Origin: an uncultured bacterium
GTDB lineage: Bacteria > Bacillota_I > Bacilli_A > RFN20 > CAG-826
Assembly: GCA_949299165.1 (NCBI GenBank)
Contig: CASFZJ010000012.1
Coordinates: forward strand, 1 to 42,241
Direction: 5' to 3'
DNA: 42,241 bases
Under the pieces are notes generated by a model. The model made no database searches. It saw only the letters and a program-made list of their open reading frames with translations, and was not told the origin of the DNA. How positions within the stretch are numbered: the stretch's first letter is position 1; each line of letters begins with the position of its first letter. Shown in pieces: positions 36,856 through 42,241 of the stretch. The translations under genes were made by a program, and so were the position numbers.

Positions 36856-37992
36856 ATGTCAAGCAAAAATAATCAAACAAGTGTTGTTAAGCCAAATACT
36901 AGTAACAACAAAAAGTATTATGAAGATAACGAAATAATGTTAAAAGGTGCTGTTGTTTTGTGCCAGCATGGTTTTTTAGGTAACGAAACAACAATAAATC
37001 CTTTATTTGATAACTTAAAAAGTAATGTACTTAAAAGTTATTTTAGTTGTGAATTTTGTGATGGTGTAATTAAAGCAACTGATTTAAATAGTTCAAATTC
37101 AGCTATTCAAGAAGTAGTTAATAAGCACAACGCTAATCCAGAACACAATTTATTTATTAGGACACTTTTTTCAAATCCAACTTATGGTGCAGTAAGTACA
37201 CAAGCATCCGAACTTAGAGATATGATAAAACTAATTAGAAATAAAATTAAAAACGTTCCAATTGTAGTACTTGGATACAGTAAGGGCGGGGTTGTAAATT
37301 GCAAATGTGCTATTGATAATCCTGGTTTGATTGACAAGATTATTAATGTAGGAACACCACACGATGATACCCTTGTTCAAGATATTATTCAGATAATTGG
37401 AAATGGTTTAAAAGATATTTTTGGTAGTTTCTTTGGTATTCCAATTAAGCCAGCAAGAGATGCCATTCAAGCATTAGTCGATTGGGTCAACGATGGTGTT
37501 GATAATTTACTGAACGAAACTGTCACATATAAGAATTTGAAAGATGAGTGGAATAGATTAATGATTAAGCCAAAGTTTACTCCTATTGCTGGGGAGGCTA
37601 TTGTAATTAATGGAGAATTTAATGGCGATTTTGTTGTTCCTACTGAATCTGCAATTGCTAATGGTTTTAGAGGTAGATCATATTTAAGTATCATTGACAA
37701 TTTTATTGTTAGAGATGATAGAGTGGAAATTACTACTTCTCAATTAAGAAATGCTATGGGAGATGGTGCTGCTATATTAGATATATTGTCAAAATTTTCA
37801 GAGAGTATTTTAAATTTTGATGCTGCAAAAATTATTGAGTGTTTATTCGATATAGTTGCAAATCTTGTTAGTAATGATGGTGATATGTTTAAATGTTTAA
37901 AATTAGCTCATACTAGTTTTTTTGGTAGAGATGAATTTTTACTAACTCATAACACTATTGGAATGCGTGTGCTTGCAGGTTTGAACGCTTAA
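36856..37992 (+). CDS. alpha/beta hydrolase (lipase/esterase-like), cargo module 2
   Basis: This 378-residue homologue of the gene at 30388 has VVLCQHGFLGN (33-43, HG oxyanion motif), nucleophile elbow GYSKGG with Ser142, NVGTPHDD (164-171), GDFVVPTESA with candidate acid Asp258, and AHTS with candidate base His352. It shares LK..WN.L...P..T.IAG (228-246) and a final HNTIG with module 1, but lacks its Cys-rich insert. The leader AGGAGGTAATTAAAATG almost matches that of module 1. There is no signal peptide. It is followed by its own terminator. Confidence 0.72.
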   Translation: MSSKNNQTSVVKPNTSNNKKYYEDNEIMLKGAVVLCQHGFLGNETTINPLFDNLKSNVLKSYFSCEFCDGVIKATDLNSSNSAIQEVVNKHNANPEHNLFIRTLFSNPTYGAVSTQASELRDMIKLIRNKIKNVPIVVLGYSKGGVVNCKCAIDNPGLIDKIINVGTPHDDTLVQDIIQIIGNGLKDIFGSFFGIPIKPARDAIQALVDWVNDGVDNLLNETVTYKNLKDEWNRLMIKPKFTPIAGEAIVINGEFNGDFVVPTESAIANGFRGRSYLSIIDNFIVRDDRVEITTSQLRNAMGDGAAILDILSKFSESILNFDAAKIIECLFDIVANLVSNDGDMFKCLKLAHTSFFGRDEFLLTHNTIGMRVLAGLNA

Positions 37993-38000
37993 TTATTAAA

Positions 38001-38038
38001 AGGCGAGTAGCATCAATGAAGTTGCTCGCCTTATTTTT
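38001..38038 (+). terminator. terminator between the hydrolase and nucleotidyltransferase genes of module 2
   Basis: AGGCGAGTAGC (38001-38011) and GTTGCTCGCCT (38021-38031) form an 11-bp stem with two G-U, then TTATTTTTA. It stands 8 bases after the hydrolase stop and ends about 16 bases before the next ATG, so expression of the nucleotidyltransferase would depend on read-through. Confidence 0.8.
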
Positions 38039-38054
38039 ATGAAAGGTAATTACT

Positions 38055-38849
38055 ATGTTAAAAAAATATTTTTGTCGTGTTGTTTCAAATTCATATCAAA
38101 TTATAAGTAATGTAATGGTATTAGGAGATGAAATTGAAAAATTAAAATCTAGCAAAGAATCAGGTTTAGTGCTTTTGGATGCTATATATAAATTCCATAA
38201 TATGATTCTTTTAAAAAAAGGACGTCTTGATGTTGTTCAAATATTAAATAATTTCTATTCGTTTACTGGTCTAAAAGTTAATAGTACTAGTAGGGATGAA
38301 ATAATAAAAAGTTATGGTAGAGAAAAAGTCGTTGATTTGATGCTATTGTTAGCAAATTTATCAACGGAGGATTCAAGGTATATATTGTTAATGGAAATGC
38401 TAGTTAATACATTGGTTTATAAAAATGATGGATTTCTCTATATATTTAGAGTTTCTTTTTTTGATTATGAGTATTATGATAGAACAATTATTGAGAAAAT
38501 TTATTCCAAGATTAAAGAAATTTCTTTCAATTATTTGAGAGAAAAAAAGATTTTCACTTTGAATGAAATAAAAAGAAATGTGCTTAGTCTTAAGGACAGA
38601 ATAGAAAGTAAAATTAAAGTTAATGAAATATATTTATTTGGTTCTTATGCTAGAGGTACAAATGATAAATATAGCGATGTTGACTTGCTATTTAAACTTG
38701 AAAGTAATAACAATTCAAAATTAATTCAAAAATTATTAAGAAACGAATTTAAGGAAAAATATGATATGGAAACAGATATAGTAATAATGAGCCTGCCTCC
38801 TGATGAATTTGACGAAAGAATGATAAGTTCAGGTATTCGCATCTTTTAA
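38055..38849 (+). CDS. nucleotidyltransferase with C-terminal MNT domain, cargo module 2
   Basis: This is a 264-residue protein whose last 72 residues are a canonical MNT domain: YLFGSYARGT (193-202), SDVDLL with Asp208 and Asp210, and METDIVI with Asp241. Residues 1-190 are helical and of unknown type. The domain starts exactly 72 residues from the C-terminus, as in the module 1 protein, and both proteins end with R-I-L/F. The N-terminal halves are at best weakly alike. It has ribosome site GAAAGG. The product could modify a protein or a nucleotide, or act as a regulator of the hydrolase. Confidence 0.78.
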   Translation: MLKKYFCRVVSNSYQIISNVMVLGDEIEKLKSSKESGLVLLDAIYKFHNMILLKKGRLDVVQILNNFYSFTGLKVNSTSRDEIIKSYGREKVVDLMLLLANLSTEDSRYILLMEMLVNTLVYKNDGFLYIFRVSFFDYEYYDRTIIEKIYSKIKEISFNYLREKKIFTLNEIKRNVLSLKDRIESKIKVNEIYLFGSYARGTNDKYSDVDLLFKLESNNNSKLIQKLLRNEFKEKYDMETDIVIMSLPPDEFDERMISSGIRIF

Positions 38850-38863
38850 ATCTTTGATTATTG

Positions 38864-38872
38864 TGGTAAAAT
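38864..38872 (+). promoter_or_regulatory. extended -10 promoter of the module 2 lipoprotein
   Basis: TGGTAAAAT (TGn plus -10) lies between the nucleotidyltransferase stop and the GAGGTGAG ribosome site, mirroring the TGGTATAAT before the module 1 lipoprotein. Confidence 0.5.
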
Positions 38873-38888
38873 AAAAGAGGTGAGAAAG

Positions 38889-39305
38889 ATGAAAAATAAA
38901 ATTATTATAAGTTGTCTATGCGCAATGTCTTTTTTGACTAGTTGCAGTTCTAGCATAACATGGAATAGTATAAAAGAAGATGTCACTTTATTACAGAAAA
39001 ACGGGTTTGTTCTTTATTTTGATGATACAGAAGCATCAGTTAAAGAAGCGAATGATTTGTTTCAAACCGATTTAATTGATTCTGGATTAGATTTTTTAAT
39101 TACAAATATTTATGGATTGTATGAGGAAGATAACGAATTAAATACAATTACATTTGTAAAATTTGATGACAAGAATGATGCAAATTATGTTTACGATCTT
39201 TTTACTAATCGCCTTTCGAGCACAAGCGGAGTAAAGCATTATATATTTAATGACATTTTGGTAACTTCTAATTCTAATGATGCTATTGATATATTAGGGT
39301 ATTAA
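38889..39305 (+). CDS. small lipoprotein, cargo module 2
   Basis: ATG 38889 lies 5 bases after GAGGTGA; the in-frame GTG 38880 is inside that ribosome site. The 138-residue protein has a lipoprotein signal ending LTSC and a mature domain of about 120 residues with LLQKNGFVLYFDDTEASV and ITFVKFDDKNDANYVYDLF. This looks like an alpha/beta fold resembling other Firmicute lipoproteins of unknown function. It is not similar to the module 1 lipoprotein. Confidence 0.75.
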   Translation: MKNKIIISCLCAMSFLTSCSSSITWNSIKEDVTLLQKNGFVLYFDDTEASVKEANDLFQTDLIDSGLDFLITNIYGLYEEDNELNTITFVKFDDKNDANYVYDLFTNRLSSTSGVKHYIFNDILVTSNSNDAIDILGY

Positions 39306-39314
39306 AAAATATTT

Positions 39315-39340
39315 GAGCTCTGAAATATGAGCTCTTTTTT
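39315..39340 (+). terminator. terminator after the module 2 lipoprotein
   Basis: GAGCTC, loop TGAAATAT, GAGCTC and six T. A near copy, with the same loop, follows the small membrane gene at 39867-39892. Confidence 0.75.
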
Positions 39341-39412
39341 AACGGATTTTAACCTTAGTTGTGTGGTGATTTTAAATTATTTATAACGTAAAAAGTTGAA
39401 GAGTGAAATATC

Positions 39413-39580
39413 TTGAGCATTGGTTTAAAACACAGAGAAGCCTTTTCAGAAAATCATCAAGTTGAATGGGAAGAATATGCGAGAAACCCCATTTCTAGGC
39501 TTAAGGAAATTTTAGGTGATGATGCATTAGGAATTGAACACGAATGGATAGCTGATTTTAAAGGATATGAATTATATTAG
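39413..39580 (+). CDS. hypothetical 55-residue protein, TTG start
   Basis: The frame from TTG 39413 reads SIGLKHREAF, then HQVEWEEYARNPISRL and ends YELY. It is hydrophilic, with coding-like composition and a weak GAAGAG ribosome site. I recognise no family; it could also be the C-terminal remnant of a longer gene. Confidence 0.4.
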   Translation: MSIGLKHREAFSENHQVEWEEYARNPISRLKEILGDDALGIEHEWIADFKGYELY

Positions 39581-39596
39581 GAAATCAAGCCTGATG

Positions 39597-39602
39597 TATA
39601 AT
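39597..39602 (+). promoter_or_regulatory. -10 element of the small membrane gene
   Basis: TATAAT at 39597-39602 overlaps TGATTATTGTGG (39602-39613), a 12-base sequence also found at 38855-38866 before the module 2 lipoprotein. Confidence 0.45.
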
Positions 39603-39631
39603 GATTATTGTGGAAAGGTGAGTTAAAAAAT

Positions 39632-39844
39632 ATGAAAAGAATTATGAAAATTATCTTATGCATTTCCTTCATACTTTTTATAATTTCGTTTCTATCAGGT
39701 ATGGTCATGGAAATTTTACGTTATACTCCTTTTCCTAAAAATGATACATTTAATCTATTTTGGAATATTTTCTTTTATTCAACATATGTGTTTGCTATTC
39801 CACTTATAATAGGAATAATTTACATTGTAAAAAAGAAAAAATGA
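39632..39844 (+). CDS. small two-helix membrane protein
   Basis: ATG 39632, 8 bases after AAAGGTGAG, gives 70 residues; the in-frame TTG 39608 precedes the ribosome site and is unlikely. Two membrane helices (about 4-26 and 42-63) are joined by a short polar loop, with a KKKK tail. The size recalls holin-like or toxin-like proteins, but no family is recognised. It has its own promoter and terminator inside the repeat-bounded segment of module 2. Confidence 0.6.
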   Translation: MKRIMKIILCISFILFIISFLSGMVMEILRYTPFPKNDTFNLFWNIFFYSTYVFAIPLIIGIIYIVKKKK

Positions 39845-39866
39845 TTAATAATTAAATTTCGCTAAA

Positions 39867-39892
39867 GAGCTCTGAAATATGGGTTCTTTTTT
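39867..39892 (+). terminator. terminator after the small membrane gene
   Basis: GAGCTC, loop TGAAATAT, GGGTTC (two G-U pairs) and six T. The left arm and loop are identical to those at 39315. Confidence 0.65.
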
Positions 39893-39905
39893 GATGTTTT
39901 TAGTC

Positions 39906-39934
39906 TTAGTTTTGCAGTGTTTTTTGCTAGTTTA
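39906..39934 (+). repeat. 29-bp direct repeat, right copy, flanking cargo module 2
   Basis: This copy matches 36749-36777 with one mismatch. It follows the last terminator of the cargo segment. The rest of the gap to 40062 shows no ORF. Confidence 0.8.
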
Positions 39935-40061
39935 ATGGTAATTTCATAATTCTTTAAATACTTAAAAATATCTCAAAAATGTAGTTGATATCGTGTGTTT
40001 TTAGAGTGATGTATATATGTGCGAAGGGTAAAGAAATACACCTTCAAGGAGGAAAAACACG

Positions 40062-40256
40062 ATGACAAAACAAGTGATTAAAAAGGAAATCTTAAAGGAA
40101 GCTCTTAACTACCTTAAGAACAAAAAAGCCTACGATGAGAACCCTTGTGAAACTAGTGAAGACGATGTCAACCACATGCTTCAAGAGGATGCTTACCTCT
40201 CATCAATGGAAAGAATGGAAGAGTTATATGAAGAACTATTAAAGGAGAGTAAGTAA
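40062..40256 (+). CDS. small hypothetical acidic protein
   Basis: This is a 64-residue, highly charged, helical protein (KEILKEALNYLKNKKAYDEN; MERMEELYEELLKESK) with a strong AAGGAGG ribosome site. It lies 1 base before the amidoligase gene and is probably part of that operon. No family is recognised. Confidence 0.65.
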   Translation: MTKQVIKKEILKEALNYLKNKKAYDENPCETSEDDVNHMLQEDAYLSSMERMEELYEELLKESK

Positions 40257-40257
40257 A

Positions 40258-41181
40258 ATGTTTAAAGAGAAGTTTGGTATTGAAATTGAGTTTATAGGTA
40301 TCACTAGAAATAAAGCTGCAAAACTAGTCGCTGAATACTTAAACGGAACAGTTAGCGATGCTCGTGACTATTACGACACTAAAGTTATAACTGCACCTGA
40401 TGGTAGAAAATGGAAAGTTATGTACGATGGCTCACTTAGATGTCAAACCAAGAGAAATGGTGAAATCATAAGTGCTTCAAGAGATTATTCATGCGAGCTA
40501 GTTAGTCCAATTCTTACTTATGATGAGGATATAAACACACTTCAAGAATTAATAAGAATTTTGAGAAAAGCAGGCGGACTTACAAACTCAAGTTGCGGTA
40601 TTCACGTCCACTTAAATGGTGAAGATCATGATGTAAGAAGTATTAGAAACTTCATAAACATTGTGGCAAGTAAAAATGACCTTCTATATAAAGCCTTAGA
40701 AATCAAACAAGAAAGGATGAGATTTTGTAAGAAGATGGATGAACATTTAGTTAACACAATTAATAAGAAGCATCCTAAAACAATGTCTCAACTTGCTGAT
40801 ATCTGGTATGAAGGCTACTACGGAAGTAGAAACACACACTATCACGATAGTAGATATCACTTCCTTAACCTTCATTCATTCTTTACTGGCAACCATACAG
40901 TTGAACTTAGAGGATTTAACTCCGAGCTTCACGCTGGAAAGGTAAGAAGTTACATCGTTCTTGCCTTAGCACTTAATCACCAAGCCTTAACTCAAAAGTG
41001 TGCTAGTTCAAAAAAACCACAAGTTGAAAATGAGAAGTTTGCGATGAGAACCTACCTTAACAGATTAGGACTTATCGGTGATGAGTTTAAGAATTGTAGA
41101 GAACACTTAATTCACGCTCTTGATGGATGCTCAGCATGGAGATTTGGTTCAAGAGAAGGAGCATTAGGAGGTGCTAGATAA
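40258..41181 (+). CDS. amidoligase-family enzyme
   Basis: This 307-residue enzyme is of the COOH-NH2 ligase fold related to glutamine synthetase. FGIEIEFIG (6-14) carries the metal-binding Glu pair, CGIHVHLNG (near 112-120) the second metal/substrate strand, and HTVELRGFNS (near 213-222) the third. Amidoligases make amide bonds using ATP. In phages and plasmids they are known beside gamma-glutamylcyclotransferase genes, as here, and are proposed to tag proteins or cell-wall peptides. The gene's stop overlaps the next start by 1 base. Confidence 0.85.
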   Translation: MFKEKFGIEIEFIGITRNKAAKLVAEYLNGTVSDARDYYDTKVITAPDGRKWKVMYDGSLRCQTKRNGEIISASRDYSCELVSPILTYDEDINTLQELIRILRKAGGLTNSSCGIHVHLNGEDHDVRSIRNFINIVASKNDLLYKALEIKQERMRFCKKMDEHLVNTINKKHPKTMSQLADIWYEGYYGSRNTHYHDSRYHFLNLHSFFTGNHTVELRGFNSELHAGKVRSYIVLALALNHQALTQKCASSKKPQVENEKFAMRTYLNRLGLIGDEFKNCREHLIHALDGCSAWRFGSREGALGGAR

Positions 41182-41609
41182 TGAAGAAGTATTACTTGGC
41201 TTATGGTTCAAACCTCAATTTAGAGCAGATGAAATATAGGTGTCCTAACGCTAAAAAAGTGGGCGCCTATCTGCTTAAAGATTGGGCTTTAGAATTTAGA
41301 TATTACTTAACTATTCGAAAAGAAAAGGGTTCAGTAGTTCCTTTAGGTATATTTGAAATTGATGGGGTAGATGAAAAGTCCCTTGATAGATATGAAGGCT
41401 ATCCAACTCATTATTTTAAAGAAGAAATAGAAGTTGAATTAAACGGCAAGTCTATCAAAGCGATGGGTTACATTATGAATCCTAAGATTAGAAAAGTTAT
41501 GCCACCTGATATGTTTTATTTAAGAACGTGTCTAGAAGGCTATAAGGACTTTGGCTTTGATACAAACTATTTATTTAAAGCCTATGAGGAGGCAAAAAAT
41601 CATGAATAA
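41181..41609 (+). CDS. gamma-glutamylcyclotransferase-like (AIG2/GGCT) protein
   Basis: The 142-residue protein has the family substrate loop YGSNLN (8-13) and DRYEGYPTHYF near 69-79, which contains the catalytic Glu. Members release gamma-glutamyl groups as 5-oxoproline. Paired with the amidoligase, it may remove or cyclise the amide-linked group that the ligase adds. It is coupled to both neighbours by overlap. Confidence 0.88.
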   Translation: MKKYYLAYGSNLNLEQMKYRCPNAKKVGAYLLKDWALEFRYYLTIRKEKGSVVPLGIFEIDGVDEKSLDRYEGYPTHYFKEEIEVELNGKSIKAMGYIMNPKIRKVMPPDMFYLRTCLEGYKDFGFDTNYLFKAYEEAKNHE

Positions 41610-41826
41610 AACAACTATTGATTTAAGGGTTATTCAACTAAAAGCAATGGATGATTTCATGCACTCAGTTAATAACGAAGAACTTATTGAAGAATGGCTA
41701 ACTTATGGTGTACCTGATGAAGCAAGCAAAGATGATTATTACTCAATTGCTGAAGATGATGAGCTTTATAACGACTGCGTAAAAATATTTATAAGGACGG
41801 TGAAAAATGATGAATGCTACTACTAA
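41602..41826 (+). CDS. small hypothetical protein in the amidoligase operon
   Basis: ATG 41602, 8 bases after GAGGAGG, gives a 74-residue acidic protein (KAMDDFMHSVNNEELIEEWL). The frame is open further upstream but lies within the GGCT gene. It overlaps GGCT by 8 bases and the next gene by 20. The family is unknown. Confidence 0.65.
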   Translation: MNKTTIDLRVIQLKAMDDFMHSVNNEELIEEWLTYGVPDEASKDDYYSIAEDDELYNDCVKIFIRTVKNDECYY

Positions 41827-42241
41827 GAAACGTTGTCCTTTGTGTGGACATTTACTAGAAAGATATCCTAATAACGGCGAGCCTTTAATCCATGGTGAAG
41901 TGTGTCTACAGTGCAATGTAACTACTGTTATTTCTTATCGCTATTTTATAAGTGCTTATGAAAGAAGTCCTATTGCTATGGTAATAAGAAATGGAAAGAT
42001 CCAAGTTCATAAAACAAGTGATGGCTATTGGAAATTAAGTGATATAGAAGTGTTTTTAGGTAAGAACATCGTTTTTAAAACTAACGCAAAATTAGGGCTC
42101 ACATTCGCTTTTATTAAGGGATACGAAGAAGAACCAAATGAACTAAACATAATCGCACAGAAAGCCTTAAAAGCGCCTAATTTTAAAAGTGTGATGGTAA
42201 TTCCTACTAGGCTTTTGAAAGGAGTTAAATTAAATGAATAA
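41807..42241 (+). CDS. zinc-ribbon hypothetical protein
   Basis: This 144-residue protein ends with a TAA at the last base of the window. CPLCGH (10-15) and CLQC (33-36) form a zinc ribbon; the rest is alpha/beta with no recognised domain. It is the fifth gene of the amidoligase operon. ATG 41810 is an equally good start. Confidence 0.65.
   Translation: MMNATTKKRCPLCGHLLERYPNNGEPLIHGEVCLQCNVTTVISYRYFISAYERSPIAMVIRNGKIQVHKTSDGYWKLSDIEVFLGKNIVFKTNAKLGLTFAFIKGYEEEPNELNIIAQKALKAPNFKSVMVIPTRLLKGVKLNE

Noticed and set aside
32141-38849. The hydrolase and nucleotidyltransferase pairs as CBASS
   Set aside because: The transferase domain is a minimal 72-residue MNT at the C-terminus, without the larger core and helical region of CD-NTases, and the hydrolase is not patatin-like.
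13720-42241. A complete prophage with both attachment sites
   Set aside because: No integrase, large terminase or structural genes are present, and no second copy of a tRNA 3' end was found in the window, so the borders cannot be defined.

Overview
The window is AT-rich DNA from a low-GC Firmicute. The standard code is used: Trp is TGG throughout the intact genes and TGA ends several of them. The F1Fo ATP synthase b subunit carries a lipoprotein signal, surface proteins are Cys-anchored lipoproteins, and DUF4143 ATPases occur in tandem. Together these suggest an uncultured gut Bacilli lineage near the Mollicutes (Acholeplasma or RF39 type). This placement is inference.

Bases 1-13425 are host-like chromosome. 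Two AAA/DUF4143 ATPase genes each sit behind their own set of repeats (40-bp tandem units; paired 35-bp units). A complete eight-gene atp operon (atpB-E-F-H-A-G-D-C) lies on the minus strand with a recognisable promoter. Next come a SHOCT membrane protein, a frameshifted M6-type metallopeptidase lipoprotein, and a five-gene tRNA array (Ala-TGC, elongator Met-CAT, Ile2-CAT, Ser-TGA, fMet-CAT) that ends in a terminator.

Bases 13426-21500 form a defence island beside the tRNA array: an XRE regulator, a type III restriction-modification pair (Mod, Res), a DUF4177 small protein, and a three-gene ABC-3C (ABC-three-component) operon with a Rad50-like zinc-hook ATPase.

Bases 21500-42241 look like a prophage or related mobile element seen from its early side. 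It has a sigma-like regulator, a structured leader RNA, a DUF2800 nuclease-like protein with an early stop, a Sak4-like ATPase, a DUF669 protein, an SF2 helicase, a PriCT-2 primase/helicase, RusA, an ArpU-like regulator, a terminase-small-like protein, a ParB-methyltransferase fusion, its own SAM synthetase, HNH, and an amidoligase plus gamma-glutamylcyclotransferase pair. No integrase, large terminase or structural gene lies inside the window.

The most interesting content is a cargo module present twice in this element (30388-32950 and 36856-39305). Each copy has an alpha/beta hydrolase with a GxSxGG nucleophile elbow, a nucleotidyltransferase whose MNT domain forms the last 72 residues, and a small lipoprotein with its own extended -10 promoter. 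The hydrolases are homologous by eye, the nucleotidyltransferases share their C-terminal domain, and the lipoproteins are unrelated. Copy two is bracketed by a 29-bp direct repeat. I recognise no named system with this composition.
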